Assembly: GCA_031292775.1 (NCBI GenBank)
Contig: JARLGN010000497.1
Coordinates: 1-52,028, forward strand
Source of the DNA: Acidobacteriota bacterium
Lineage (GTDB): Bacteria; Acidobacteriota; Terriglobia; UBA7540
Length of the DNA stretch: 52,028 bases
Direction: 5' to 3'
Shown: positions 1-8,614 of the stretch, piece after piece
Position numbering within the stretch: position 1 is the first letter of the stretch
Layout: the number at the start of each line of letters is the position of its first letter
The notes under the pieces: model-generated
Databases searched by the model: none
The model's input: only the letters and a program-made list of their open reading frames with translations
What the model was told of the DNA's origin: nothing
Translations under genes and position numbers: made by a program

Positions 1-210
1 CTTCCCTGGATGTGGGCGCTGAACGGCGCGGCATCCGTGTTGGCCAGCTTCATTGCCATGGTCATCTCCACGGAATCGTCGATACGCACGTGCGTGCTTA
101 CCGGCGCCGCCTGCTACGCGCTGGGGGGAATTCTGCTCTCAGGCAGGCGCGTAGTGCCGGCCACCAAAGCAGCGGGGGTTGGTGAAGCAAGGCCCTCGGC
201 TGCACTCTAG
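1..210 (+). CDS. C-terminal end of a multi-pass membrane protein, probably fused MFS/spermidine synthase-like
   Basis: Only the last 69 codons are present; the reading frame is open from the window edge. The visible part has a hydrophobic segment beginning PWMWALNGAASVLASF, a short loop, and a second hydrophobic segment ending near GGILLSG, then a small polar tail. The W-x-NGAASV-x-S pattern resembles the last membrane segments of the large fused MFS-transporter/spermidine-synthase-like proteins that are common in soil bacteria. The catalytic domain lies outside the window, so this rests on one motif. An unrelated polytopic membrane protein is the alternative. Confidence 0.5.
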   Translation, partial: LPWMWALNGAASVLASFIAMVISTESSIRTCVLTGAACYALGGILLSGRRVVPATKAAGVGEARPSAAL

Positions 211-279
211 TTAAGCAGGCTCCCCAAGCGGGGTAATGAAATTGACGACGGACGATAGGTCGCAGTTCGCCCCGCCGCA

Positions 280-939
280 GTGAGTGACTTCATGATATCG
301 GAAGTAGATTCGCTGGCGCAGAAGGTTTGGGATTACCATCATCTGAATCACCGGATGGAGAAATCCGATGCCATTCTGGTTTTGGGCAGCCACGATCTGC
401 GCGTGGCGGAGCGAGGCGCCCAGCTCTTTCTGGAACATTGGGCGCCTTTATTGATCTTCTCGGGCGGCTTGGGGAACCTGACCCGGGAAGTATGGGACCG
501 GCCCGAGGCTGACCGCTTTGCGGAAATCGCCTTGGCAATGGGCGTGCCGCAGGATAAGATCCTGATCGAAAACCGCTCGACGAACACGGGGGAGAACGTC
601 CATTTCACCAGAGACCTTCTGGCGAAACTCCACCTCAATCCGCAAAAGTTCATCCTCGTCCAGAAACCTTACATGGAACGCCGGACCTTCGCCACGTTCA
701 AGAAAGTTTGGCCGGAGAAAGAAGCCATCGTCACTTCGCCGCAAATTTCCTTTGAAGATTATCCCACCCGGGAAATTTCCAAGCGTGAGGTTATCAATAT
801 CATGGTGGGAGATTTGCAAAGAATCCGGCTGTACCCCGCCAAGGGATTCCAGATTGCGCAGGAGATTCCGCCCGACGTTTGGGCCGCCGGCGAGAAGCTT
901 ATCGAATTGGGTTACACCCAAAACCTCATCAAGGACTGA
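280..939 (+). CDS. YdcF-like protein (DUF218 / ElyC-SanA-YdcF family)
   Basis: A 219-residue soluble protein with the DUF218 Rossmann-like pattern. A hydrophobic strand followed by a glycine (DAILVLGSHD) comes near residue 30, a second strand plus GG (LLIFSGGLGN) near residue 60, and the family motif ENRSTNTGEN near residue 105. E. coli YdcF is the closest well-known relative in shape: cytoplasmic, no membrane anchor, reported to bind S-adenosylmethionine, physiological role unclear. ElyC and SanA relatives act in the cell envelope, but they carry membrane segments that this protein lacks. The start drawn is GTG at 280; ATG at 292 is equally possible because neither has a clear ribosome-binding site. 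It follows the membrane-protein end by 69 bases on the same strand. Confidence 0.75.
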   Translation: MSDFMISEVDSLAQKVWDYHHLNHRMEKSDAILVLGSHDLRVAERGAQLFLEHWAPLLIFSGGLGNLTREVWDRPEADRFAEIALAMGVPQDKILIENRSTNTGENVHFTRDLLAKLHLNPQKFILVQKPYMERRTFATFKKVWPEKEAIVTSPQISFEDYPTREISKREVINIMVGDLQRIRLYPAKGFQIAQEIPPDVWAAGEKLIELGYTQNLIKD

Positions 940-1353
940 GCTGTCCCCAATGTGCGCTGCCGGAGACTGGCTCATCTGGTCGGAAGTTCTGGGCAATCTC
1001 CTTTCCGACGACGCAGCAAGTAAATTGACAAATACCATGGTTTTGATTGAGTATCGTCACAGCATCCGCCGGAATTAGATGACATCACTTAAATGTCGAA
1101 ACTAAAGGTGGGTGTGCACCGGCAAAATGTGGCCATCGTACCACTTGCAATGATCGCGAAAGGGTCCAATAATGTGCCCGGTGCTTAACGCTGTTCTTTG
1201 TTCGCTCGCCACACACCTGCCCCCGAAACAAGGCCGTACTTTGCAGGTCCAAGTCGGGGGAGGAAGCCAAATTATATAAACACAGGGAAGTCCTTCCACG
1301 CTGAATGCGCACGAAAATGGGAAAGAGGAAGGACCTATATAGAGGAGAAAATC
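940..1353. other. Intergenic stretch without a recognised gene
   Basis: About 410 bases between the YdcF-like gene and the outer-membrane protein gene. Short open frames here have no recognisable product. A TTGACA box at 1025-1030 lacks a convincing -10 partner at normal spacing. The only clear signal is the AGGAG at 1342-1346 serving the next gene. Confidence 0.5.
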
Positions 1354-2100
1354 ATGTCATTGCCAACCGAGGTCCGAGGCGCAAAGACGCACCGGGCAAT
1401 CGTATCGCTCGTCTTGCTCACTTTAACTTTGTTACTTGTCTCGGCTCCCGCTCGTGGCGAGCAGAAGTACGTTTCGCGCTACGACCTCTTTACCGGGTAC
1501 ACATTTCTCGACAGCCCGCATGTAAGCCTTTTTGAGAATGGATTTCATTTTCAGTTTGGTGTCAGGCCCAAGCCCTGGTATTCACTAGGCTTCGACTACA
1601 GTATTTCGGGTGGTAGCTTGACGCTGACGCCCAGCCTGCTGACACCCTATTGGCAGACGCTATTAGGCGGTCAATTGCAACAATTGGCTGCGGCGGGACA
1701 ACTCCCTGCCGGTTACACCGTATCCGTACCGTCCAATTCCACCACCCAGACCTTTGCCGGCGGGCCGCAATTAGCCTATCGCCACTTCTCGAAAGTGACG
1801 CTCTTCGTTCGGCCTTCCGTTGGAATGATCCATGAGGTCGCAACCCCCCAGCCCGCGGATGCGATTTCAAAATTAATCGTCGCAGCGTTGGCGCCCACCG
1901 GACAGAAAACAAACTGGACTGTTTTTTACGGGTTCGGGGGAGGCGCCGACTTTCTCTTTTCCAAGCACGTAGGCCTGCGCGTACAGGCTGACCTGGTCTA
2001 CGATCATCTCTTCAGCGATATTTTGCAGGACGGCCGCCTCACGACCCGGTTCTCCGTGGGCCCTTGTTTCAACTTTGGGAGGAATATTAAGAAGAAGTGA
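1354..2100 (+). CDS. Small outer-membrane beta-barrel protein
   Basis: A 248-residue exported protein. The ATG at 1354 is chosen because AGGAG sits 7 bases upstream and the resulting N-terminus is a normal signal peptide: basic start, hydrophobic stretch around residues 15-30, small residues before the probable cleavage near residue 35. An open extension to 1198 lacks these features. The mature part begins with YDLFTGYTFLDSP, a common opening of acidobacterial outer-membrane barrels. It continues with alternating aromatic/polar strands separated by loops rich in P, S, T and Q, and ends in a short strand plus basic residues. It is most like the OmpA-type/OmpW-like small barrels without a peptidoglycan-binding domain. 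Ligand or transport role cannot be read from the sequence. Confidence 0.7.
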   Translation: MSLPTEVRGAKTHRAIVSLVLLTLTLLLVSAPARGEQKYVSRYDLFTGYTFLDSPHVSLFENGFHFQFGVRPKPWYSLGFDYSISGGSLTLTPSLLTPYWQTLLGGQLQQLAAAGQLPAGYTVSVPSNSTTQTFAGGPQLAYRHFSKVTLFVRPSVGMIHEVATPQPADAISKLIVAALAPTGQKTNWTVFYGFGGGADFLFSKHVGLRVQADLVYDHLFSDILQDGRLTTRFSVGPCFNFGRNIKKK

Positions 2101-2281
2101 ATTCCGAAGAGTTGACGCGGCCATTCTTGTGATTAGGCGGTGTGGTCAGGCACGAGGCGGGGCTTCTCCCCGGCCAACAAAATTCCTCCGCAAGCGGCAG
2201 GAGGGGCGGCGTCTCCGGGATATGCCCGCGTGAGACGCAACGCCCCCCTAAACCTGATGGCATTGCACAAGGCGGAGAAAC
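2101..2281. terminator. Convergent intergenic region with a GC-rich hairpin, possible bidirectional terminator
   Basis: The barrel gene and the following minus-strand gene converge here. CCTCC at about 2187 and GGAGG near 2203 can form a short hairpin, and a second GC-rich palindrome (GGGGCTTCTCCCC) lies near 2160. No long T-run follows, so intrinsic termination is only a possibility. Confidence 0.3.
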
Positions 2282-2962
2282 TTATTGGCCAGCGGCTTGC
2301 ACCTGGTTCGCAGCGCGGGTCTGCAAGGCGTTCTGCGTGATAGCCAACTCACGCGCTAATTGATAGTTGAGCTGCGTTCCGACAGGGATGGTTAGATCCT
2401 TCCCGCGTCGGCGCATGCGGTCCACGGTAGTTGCGGTAAGCCCCACCGTAGCCCCAATAACGGGATGGGCAAATATCAAACCCAGCAGCGTGCCACCCGC
2501 GGTTCCCGCACCAATCTCTTCCAGGTCCGGCCGGCGCGAACTCGGGCCCTTCAACAACCCTTCGCTCCCCACCACCTTGACGTTGTCAGCGCCATAAGCA
2601 GTCATCAGAGTGGCGCTGAGAGGAAAGCTGCGGCCGTCTGGAAGTGTGATCTGCTCCACCGTCAAGCGCATCTGGCCAACGCCCTTAATGCGGCCAGGGT
2701 GCTCCATTAGTGTGATACGTCCGGTCAGCATCGTGCCGGCGGGGATCGCCATGTGGCCATTAATGCTCACAGGCTCCGCAACCTCAAAGGTGAAAGCATC
2801 CCCTTGGGAATTCAGTTTGGTGGTCAGAGTTTGTGTGGTGCGGCAATGGAGCATGGTACCGGCGGGAACCGAAAAGGGCTCCGGTTGTACCAGTGTTTCT
2901 GCATTTGCCAGGGAAATCCCGACAGTGGCGAGTAAAACGGCCAGCAAAGCACGCTTGACCAT
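2282..2962 (-). CDS. Exported protein with PAGT-type beta motifs and a glycine-rich hydrophobic core, function unknown
   Basis: A 226-residue protein. The start is ATG at 2962, preceded by GAGGAGG with 6-base spacing; a five-codon longer reading has no such site. Residues 1-21 are a signal peptide ending ANA. The mature part contains three similar strand motifs, VPAGTMLHCR, IPAGTMLTGR and IPVGTQLNYQ. Motifs of this kind occur in TrbI/VirB10-like and related envelope beta domains, but no such assignment is safe here. A glycine-rich hydrophobic stretch (GAGTAGGTLLGLIF and following, about residues 150-180) resembles a glycine zipper and could insert into or pack against a membrane. A basic patch MRRRGKD follows. 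No enzyme motif is visible. Confidence 0.6.
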   Translation of the reverse strand: MVKRALLAVLLATVGISLANAETLVQPEPFSVPAGTMLHCRTTQTLTTKLNSQGDAFTFEVAEPVSINGHMAIPAGTMLTGRITLMEHPGRIKGVGQMRLTVEQITLPDGRSFPLSATLMTAYGADNVKVVGSEGLLKGPSSRRPDLEEIGAGTAGGTLLGLIFAHPVIGATVGLTATTVDRMRRRGKDLTIPVGTQLNYQLARELAITQNALQTRAANQVQAAGQ

Positions 2963-3093
2963 GTTGAACCTCCTCAAAGGTCATTCATGGCCGGACCCTG
3001 GCGCTTTGTCCAGCTTGGGTTGATGCCCGGAAGTAGTCAAAGGGTGAGAGGGGAGACCCGCTCACAGTGACAGGGTCTCCCCGCGGAAATTTG

Positions 3094-3981
3094 CTAGTGC
3101 GCTCCCTCCGAGCGCGCTGCAACTACGGTGACACCCTTCGGAGTACTAAGGTACCCCTTCACTTGATTTGATCCTACACTATTTACCACCAACTCGTAAG
3201 GCTTTTTTGAGCCGTTCACAAAGAAGTCGACGGGGGAATTGATGGCGCAATCCCGCCTTTCCACATCCTTATCGTCTACCAGCGTATTCACGTTAAAGCG
3301 ATAGCGTTTGGGATTGGTACGCTTCAGGGTCAGGTTTACACCCGCCACTTTCGCCGGTTGGTTCTTGTTCAGGGTGAATTCAAAGTAGTCACGATCACCC
3401 AATTTGCGCAGGTATTCAATGTCATCGTGGTTGCGTGCAATGAGAGTTCCCAATTCGCTACGGGCCATACCCAAGTCTGACACCAGCGTGGTGACGGTTT
3501 TCTGGGTGCTGCTCAAGTCCGTTTTCGTCGAGGAAACATCCTGCGTCAGGGCACCGACTTGTTGCTGGTCCGCCTTCTGGTCAAGCTCTTGTTTGAGTTG
3601 CTCAGTTTGCTCGCGCTGCTGATCCTGAAGTTGCGACACCATGGTTCGCGCACGCCTAAGTTCCCCGCTCTGCGCGCCCACGCGCTTCGCTGCGGTGCCA
3701 AGCTCGATTTTGACGGCATCAAGCTCCTGCGCGTTCTGCCGCTCAATGGCTTCCAGCCGATTCGAAATCTGGTCTCGCATTTGCCCCGTCATGTCGTCTC
3801 GCAACTGGCTCTGCTGCGCGGTCAGTTGATCCCGCACCTTGTTCGTCTTACTGATCGAAACGACTTCGCCCACTGCCAGGGCGGCGAGAACGAGAAAGAT
3901 TACAATAAACGCACCGTACCCGGGTTTGGAGTTCATCTCCGCCGGTTGCACCTGATGGCCACGTTCCTCATCAATTGGCAT
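3094..3981 (-). CDS. Single-pass membrane protein with long periplasmic coiled coil, function unknown
   Basis: A 295-residue protein with a polar N-terminal tail, one membrane segment at about residues 24-42 (AFIVIFLVLAALAVGEVV), then roughly 120 residues of heptad-rich coiled coil (Q, E, L, R and K rich). A compact C-terminal domain from about residue 195 is strand-rich and contains FTLNKNQPAKVAGV and RYRFNVNTLVDDK. The start ATG has a strong GGAGGGGAGAG upstream. The architecture suggests a periplasmic spacer holding a small beta domain away from the inner membrane. I do not recognise the C-terminal domain and give no function. It is separated from the preceding minus-strand gene by a normal gap and may be transcribed with it. 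Confidence 0.65.
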   Translation of the reverse strand: MPIDEERGHQVQPAEMNSKPGYGAFIVIFLVLAALAVGEVVSISKTNKVRDQLTAQQSQLRDDMTGQMRDQISNRLEAIERQNAQELDAVKIELGTAAKRVGAQSGELRRARTMVSQLQDQQREQTEQLKQELDQKADQQQVGALTQDVSSTKTDLSSTQKTVTTLVSDLGMARSELGTLIARNHDDIEYLRKLGDRDYFEFTLNKNQPAKVAGVNLTLKRTNPKRYRFNVNTLVDDKDVERRDCAINSPVDFFVNGSKKPYELVVNSVGSNQVKGYLSTPKGVTVVAARSEGAH

Positions 3982-4200
3982 GTTGGTCTCTCCCCTCCAT
4001 TTACGAAGTTGCTAAATGAAGCCACTTGATTTGCCGGCGATTGGCTTCCTCGCTGAGGAAAGGAGCACGCCGAATACCAATCGAAGCAGGCCACCATAAG
4101 GTGTTATTTATTAGTTGGTTGGCAGGAATTGAGATAAATGCCGCGGCAAGTTTCCCCGCAGATCTTACGCGCGCCAAGTAAAAAGGTATGGTCAGTTGAG

Positions 4201-4259
4201 GACACGGGACACGTGGTTCGGGACTCGGGGTTCGGAATCTTGAATCTTGAATTCTGAAT
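4201..4259. repeat. Degenerate heptamer tandem repeat, two unit families in one register
   Basis: Read in steps of seven from 4201, the units are GACACGG, GACACGT, GGTTCGG, GACTCGG, GGTTCGG, then AATCTTG, AATCTTG, AATTCTG, followed by AATG. The register does not slip between the two families. It lies in the gap between the coiled-coil gene start and glmU. Confidence 0.8.
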
Positions 4260-4308
4260 GTCCTATTGGGAAAGCGGGCTCATGGGTTCGAGGCTTACCC
4301 AACATGCA

Positions 4309-4371
4309 CACTGCCGACTGCCTTCCGCTTACTGCCTACGCTCTGCCGCCTTATGCTTTTGCCTTCTACCT
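4309..4371. repeat. Degenerate heptamer tandem repeat reaching the 3' end of glmU
   Basis: Units of seven from 4309 read CACTGCC, GACTGCC, TTCCGCT, TACTGCC, TACGCTC, TGCCGCC, TTATGCT and TTTGCCT, with decreasing similarity to the right. The glmU stop codon lies at 4366-4368, so the array abuts the end of that coding region. Confidence 0.6.
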
Positions 4372-5748
4372 TTTCTTCCGTTCGCGCGCCCAGCTCTCTT
4401 TATTGACCTGATGGCTGCGGCCAATGGCGAGCGATTCCGGCGGCACATCCTTGGTAATCGTTGAGCCCGCGGCGGTGTACGCCCCCCTGCCGATGTGCAC
4501 GGGCGCCACCAGCATGTTTCCACTGCCGATGAATACTTCGTCCTCAATGGTCGTGGGATTCTTCTTTTCACCGTCGTAGTTGCAGGTGATGGTGCCGGCG
4601 CCAATATTGGTGTGCGCACCCACGGTTGCGTCGCCCAGATAGGTCAGGTGCTGGGCCTTTGCGCCCCGGCCGATAGTCGATTTTTTGATTTCCACAAAGT
4701 TGCCGATGCGCGCCTCCGGCTCTATAACCGCGCCTAAGCGCAAATGTGCGAAGGGGCCGATCGCGACACCCGCCCCGACTTCACTCTTCGTTATGACACA
4801 GGATTGCCGCACCGTGACGCCGTCGGCGAGGGTGGAATCGGTGATGGTCGAATAGGGCCCCACATGGCACCCGCTCCCTATCCGAGTTTGGCCGCGAAGG
4901 CTGACGCCGGGTTCAATAACGGTATCGGGGCCGATGACGACGTCCTCATCAATGTAAGTCGTCGCCGGATCGGCAATCGTCACGCCGTCCTTCATCAAGG
5001 TTGTGGCCTTGTGAAGACGCAGTGTTTTTTCCACCTCGGCCAGTTGCACACGGTCATTGATGCCCCACGCCTCGCCGCCCGGCGCTTCATATGCCGCAAC
5101 TTTAAGACGGTGTCGATTGAAAATTTCAACAAGGTCTGTAAGCAGATATTCCTTTTGGGCGTTCTCCCGGGACAGTTCGCCCAAGTGTGCCAGCAGGTGT
5201 TGGCGCGAGAAGCAGAGGATGCCGGTATTAACTTCACTGATTCTTTTCTGAGCCGCACTCGCCACTTTCTCTTCTACAATGGCGCGCACGCGTTTGCCAC
5301 CCACACGCACAATGCGCCCATAGCCGGTGGGGTTGTCCGGACGCATGGTGAGAATGGTGCAGGCCGCTCGCTCCTTGCAGTGTGTGGCCACCAGCGCGCT
5401 CAGTGTCTCTGGCCGAAGCAGGGGCGCGTCTCCCACCAGCGCCACCACAACACCGGTTGGGCAGCGCTCGAGTTCCGGGCGGGCGACAATCAGCGCGTGT
5501 CCGGTACCCAATTGCTCCTTCTGCTCAATAAATTCCAGCCCCTCGCGGGCAAAGGCTCTGCGCATCGCTTCCGCCTGATGGCCAATAATCATGTAAAGCC
5601 GTTCAGCCCCAGCCGCCGTGGCTGCGCGCAAAACATATTCACCCATCAAACGGCCCGCCAACGGGTGCAGCAACTTCGGATACTCCGACTTGAAACGCGT
5701 TGCCTTGCCCGCCCCCAGAATCAGGATCGAAAAACCCTCTGCCCCCAT
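4366..5748 (-). CDS. glmU: Bifunctional UDP-GlcNAc pyrophosphorylase / glucosamine-1-phosphate N-acetyltransferase
   Basis: A 460-residue protein of normal GlmU length, making UDP-N-acetylglucosamine in the cytoplasm for peptidoglycan and lipopolysaccharide. The N-terminal uridylyltransferase domain (about 1-230) starts ILILGAGKATRFKSEYPK, the nucleotide-binding loop, followed by QLGTGHA and GDAPLL. The C-terminal left-handed beta-helix (about 250-445) shows the hexapeptide repeats, the catalytic histidine in HLTYLGD, and the substrate loop NYDGEKK. The start is ATG at 5748, with AGGAG six bases upstream; a TTG directly before it is the alternative. The tail after the beta-helix (KESWARERKKR) is basic and coincides with the edge of a heptamer repeat. 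Confidence 0.95.
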   Translation of the reverse strand: MGAEGFSILILGAGKATRFKSEYPKLLHPLAGRLMGEYVLRAATAAGAERLYMIIGHQAEAMRRAFAREGLEFIEQKEQLGTGHALIVARPELERCPTGVVVALVGDAPLLRPETLSALVATHCKERAACTILTMRPDNPTGYGRIVRVGGKRVRAIVEEKVASAAQKRISEVNTGILCFSRQHLLAHLGELSRENAQKEYLLTDLVEIFNRHRLKVAAYEAPGGEAWGINDRVQLAEVEKTLRLHKATTLMKDGVTIADPATTYIDEDVVIGPDTVIEPGVSLRGQTRIGSGCHVGPYSTITDSTLADGVTVRQSCVITKSEVGAGVAIGPFAHLRLGAVIEPEARIGNFVEIKKSTIGRGAKAQHLTYLGDATVGAHTNIGAGTITCNYDGEKKNPTTIEDEVFIGSGNMLVAPVHIGRGAYTAAGSTITKDVPPESLAIGRSHQVNKESWARERKKR

Positions 5749-5978
5749 CAATGGCTCCTAAGTAAAGGCTGAATGTAATAGCAAAAGCCGCAGCGCACGA
5801 AGCAGATGGCATCTATAGCCAAAGGCTTTGCGATTCGCTAAGGCATTCTACGGCGTCTGGGGAGAGAAAAGCAAAAACCACCTATAATTCCCGGCTCAGC
5901 ACCACTGCGGCGCTACAGGAAAACGCATTGTCCCAAGCCACAATGCTAATATCAATGTGAGCGAACCTCAGGAGAAAA

Positions 5979-6611
5979 ATGGCAATCTTCTATTTCCTTC
6001 GGCACGGTGAAACTGCATGGAACGCGGAGGGGCGGTTGTGTGGGCGGACCGATGTTCCGCTTTCGGACGTGGGGCGGCACCAGGCGCAGTTGCTTGCTTT
6101 GCGTGTGAAGGCCCTTCCGACCGAGGCACTGTATTCAAGCCCCCTGAGCCGCGCTCTGGAAACCGCCCGCCTGGTGGGACAAGCCCTGGGGTGCGAACCG
6201 GTTGTAGACGGCCGATTATCCGAGCTCAATTATGGTGCCTGGGAAGGCAGGACTTTTGATGAAATCAAACGCACCGAGCCCGCTGTCTACCGCGCCTGGG
6301 ACGAGGACCCCGGTGAGTTGGCGCCTCCCGAGGGCGAAACGGGCGTGCACCTTATCGAGCGCGCCACCCCGTTTCTGGCCGATGTTGCGCAAAGGCATCA
6401 GAGCGGCAACGTGGTGGTGGTCTGCCACAAAACCGTATGCCGGCTGCTCGCCTGCCACATCATGGGCGTGCCGCTTGCGGAATACCGGCGCCGCATCCCG
6501 ATGGAAAATGCCGCACTGAACATCTTTGAAACCGTGGAAGGAAAATGGCGAGTGGTATCGCTAAACGATACGTCGCACCTTTCCAAACCTGCTGTGGGGA
6601 TTTCTCAGTAA
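5979..6611 (+). CDS. Histidine phosphatase family protein (phosphoglycerate-mutase-like / CobC-like)
   Basis: A 210-residue cytoplasmic protein of the branch-1 histidine phosphatases. The phosphohistidine motif LRHGET is at residues 7-12 (His9). The conserved arginine region SSPLSRALETA is near 53-63, the acid/base glutamate is in SELNYG near 82, and the second catalytic histidine is in VVCHKTVCR near 150. Members of this size hydrolyse phosphate from small metabolites, for example alpha-ribazole phosphate or 3-phosphoglycerate. No cobalamin genes are nearby, so the substrate is open. The start ATG has AGGAG about 8 bases upstream. It is a single-gene unit, divergent from glmU and convergent with the DUF362 gene. 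Confidence 0.88.
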   Translation: MAIFYFLRHGETAWNAEGRLCGRTDVPLSDVGRHQAQLLALRVKALPTEALYSSPLSRALETARLVGQALGCEPVVDGRLSELNYGAWEGRTFDEIKRTEPAVYRAWDEDPGELAPPEGETGVHLIERATPFLADVAQRHQSGNVVVVCHKTVCRLLACHIMGVPLAEYRRRIPMENAALNIFETVEGKWRVVSLNDTSHLSKPAVGISQ

Positions 6612-6640
6612 TAATGCCGAATTCAGCAATGTAAAGCTAC

Positions 6641-6680
6641 GACGCAGAGAAGAGGCCTTTTGCATTCATATCTCTGCGTC
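6641..6680. repeat. Hairpin with 10-bp stem between convergent genes
   Basis: GACGCAGAGA at 6641-6650 is the exact reverse complement of TCTCTGCGTC at 6671-6680, with a 20-base loop. A further TCTGCGG and an A-run follow at 6681-6693. Sequences of the CTCTGCGTCTCTGCGG type recur in many environmental bacterial genomes as dispersed repeats (general recollection). It could serve as a bidirectional terminator for the two converging genes. Confidence 0.6.
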
Positions 6681-6711
6681 TCTGCGGTGAAAAAAGTCTC
6701 GAGGTCCCGAT

Positions 6712-7866
6712 TCAGCCTTGCGCACTCCGGAAATTGATTCGGCCCTTTTCGATGGGCACGCCGCGAACCTCAATTTGGCTCAAGTCGCGCGTTCCAAGCC
6801 CCAATTGTTCCGCGAGTTTCAGGGTGCTGGCGCAGGTTTCAAAAGGCGCCGTGCCGTGATCGGCCATGGGATCAAAACCCATCAGCGCCGAACCCACAGC
6901 GTCTGTATTCACACAGTTCGTGCCCGCTATCAGCATGCCGGCATGCACAGGCCGCAGTGTATTCAGCCAAGGGCCTTCGCCGCCCGCCACGGTTTCAATG
7001 CCGTCGATCACCGCAAGATGGATGGGGCGCGCCGCCACAAGGTCGGCAGTGACACGCGGGACGCGATAGCCCGGGTCGCGCGGCGAAGTGGGATCGTTCT
7101 CCGAGGGCGCGCTACGGGAGGGCTGCCGGTCGCCCGCATGCAGCATTCCGCGGGCCCCCGACGGCACTTTGCTGGGCTCATCGATGCCGGCGTTCTCACC
7201 GTAGATCGTTGTGGGTGGAAGCCCAAAGCAGTTCTTCATCGAGAGCGTCACGCCCGCCGTCGCATGTTCTTTAAGTTTGGCCAGGGAAACAAAAACATCG
7301 CACTCTTCGTAAGCGGGATTTACGTCGTAGCCCTTGAACATCAACCCGCCGCCCGGCACGTGCAGGCGTGTGTACTTCTGTCCCGCGCCCGGATAGTTCG
7401 TGTTCACCAACTCCACGCTGGGAGCGGCGCTGGTCAAGGCGCTGGTATTCCAACCGGCTTGGGAGAGAAATTCCGCCAGCGACGATGGCTCCGAAGAGCT
7501 TTCCAGCAAGCGAATACGCCACGCTCCCGCGTTGCCCAGCAAGTGGACGAGCGCTCCCACCACATGGGGATGCACCCAATACGTCTGGGCTTGTGGCAAA
7601 CCCTTAAAACGACCCTGTGAGCTTCCGGTAAAGTTGAGCTTTATGGAAACCGTCTTGCCGTTCACGATTCGCTGCAATCCGCCCAACTGGTCAAACATTA
7701 CGGCAAGCGTGCTCGTTACTTCCGGCCCATACGTGGCACACCTGGCAATGGCCACCGGAGCGGCGGGTGCAGCTTTGGCCCATAGCCCCGACGGCGCAAG
7801 GCAGAACCCCGCAGCCGCAGCGCTTACCCCATGGATAAACTCTCGCCGATTAAGGTTTCGTTTCAT
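6712..7866 (-). CDS. Tat-exported DUF362 protein
   Basis: A 384-residue protein with a twin-arginine signal (NRREFIHG followed by a small hydrophobic stretch up to about residue 30), so it is exported folded, probably to the periplasm. The body matches the DUF362 family. Family-like segments include the strand VSIKLNFTG, LLESSSEPSS, the central VFVSLAKLKEHATAGVTLSMKNCFGL, and LAVIDGIETVAGGEGPW with TNCVNTDAVGSALMGFDP near the C-terminus. No ferredoxin cysteine motif is visible, unlike the cytoplasmic DUF362-ferredoxin fusions. The family's reaction is unknown; metal or cofactor binding would fit Tat export. The start has AAGGTAGG upstream. It stands alone between a convergent and a divergent neighbour. 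Confidence 0.8.
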   Translation of the reverse strand: MKRNLNRREFIHGVSAAAAGFCLAPSGLWAKAAPAAPVAIARCATYGPEVTSTLAVMFDQLGGLQRIVNGKTVSIKLNFTGSSQGRFKGLPQAQTYWVHPHVVGALVHLLGNAGAWRIRLLESSSEPSSLAEFLSQAGWNTSALTSAAPSVELVNTNYPGAGQKYTRLHVPGGGLMFKGYDVNPAYEECDVFVSLAKLKEHATAGVTLSMKNCFGLPPTTIYGENAGIDEPSKVPSGARGMLHAGDRQPSRSAPSENDPTSPRDPGYRVPRVTADLVAARPIHLAVIDGIETVAGGEGPWLNTLRPVHAGMLIAGTNCVNTDAVGSALMGFDPMADHGTAPFETCASTLKLAEQLGLGTRDLSQIEVRGVPIEKGRINFRSAQG

Positions 7867-7945
7867 ATAAACCTACCTTTCAGTTGTATGAGCCCTATCC
7901 GCAGGGTAAGGGAATTTGTGGCGAGATGCAATAGGAACCCAGAAT

Positions 7946-8001
7946 AGGTTACAGGGGACAGGTTTCAGGTGACAGGGGAGAGATGTCAGGTATCAGGAGT
8001 G
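7946..8001. repeat. Degenerate heptamer tandem repeat, eight units of AGGnnnC type
   Basis: Eight contiguous units in perfect register: AGGTTAC, AGGGGAC, AGGTTTC, AGGTGAC, AGGGGAG, AGATGTC, AGGTATC, AGGAGTG. The first two positions are AG in every unit, while positions 3-6 vary. It lies upstream of the DUF362 gene start. Confidence 0.85.
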
Positions 8002-8472
8002 GGAGCTTAGTCCGGATTTCTCACCAGGACGCGAGCCGTTTTCGCTGCCTGCCATCTCTCGTTTTGCTCCCTGCAAATGGACACTTTATCCCAGCACGAT
8101 CCCGTTTTTCATAGATTCTGTAAGTGGATTTCTTTTCCATATGTTCTCAGCTTTGGCGCAAAGAAATTCGCTTTCCTGGTCCTTTTTTTTCAACATGTTC
8201 CCCAGCTTTGGGAAGGGGCAATTCTGGCGTCCCCGATGGACACGTTGTCGCGGGCAGTTGAGGGGAATTTAGGCGTGAAAACAACATCATAAGGTGCCTT
8301 CTCATTCCGTGACCCGGAAGTAAGCACCCGCGGGCAACTGGCCCCAGCCCATCCTCGCGCCTACATTGTAGCCTATTGTCATGCCGGTGTCAAGCGAAAA
8401 TTGTCCGCGGCCCCCGCCTGGCTGTCCTCCCCAGGCACCGGATTCTGGTGGGAATTCCGGATTAGGGCTTTT

Positions 8473-8507
8473 CACTTTTGACTTTTGCACTTTGCCTTTT
8501 GACTTGC
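8473..8507. repeat. Degenerate heptamer tandem repeat, five units of GACTTTT type
   Basis: Units CACTTTT, GACTTTT, GCACTTT, GCCTTTT, GACTTGC. The reverse complement shares the unit sequence AAAAGGC with the short arrays in the centres of the two inverted-repeat elements at 40145-40402 and 51767-52025. Confidence 0.7.
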
Positions 8508-8614
8508 TTGTGCGGCTCTTGCCGATGGGGCACATCTTCCTACCTCCCCGTTGTTGTCTCCCCCTTGTCGCGTAAAATGGGACATGATAGCTTGGCTTCT
8601 ACCACGGAGGCGTT

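Larger units (their letters stand above)
7867..8614. other. Long intergenic region with two heptamer arrays and no recognised gene
   Basis: About 750 bases between divergent genes. It contains the arrays at 7946-8001 and 8473-8507, listed separately. Two related 16-base segments starting ATGGACAC lie at 8077 and 8235; they might be remnants of insertion-sequence ends, but no transposase frame is readable between them. Short open frames here show no recognisable protein. Confidence 0.5.

Noticed and set aside
448-1038. Long minus-strand frame opposite the YdcF-like gene
   Set aside because: It is a shadow of a well-supported coding region and has no family motif or ribosome-binding site.
4744-5772. 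342-codon plus-strand frame opposite glmU
   Set aside because: Antisense to a complete, motif-rich glmU; composition is typical of a high-GC shadow frame.
7946-8001. CRISPR array
   Set aside because: The repeat unit is 7 bases with no spacers and high degeneracy, and no cas gene is in the window.
8077-8292. Insertion-sequence remnant bounded by ATGGACAC-type repeats
   Set aside because: Only two imperfect direct 16-mers are seen, no transposase similarity in any frame, and no target duplication.
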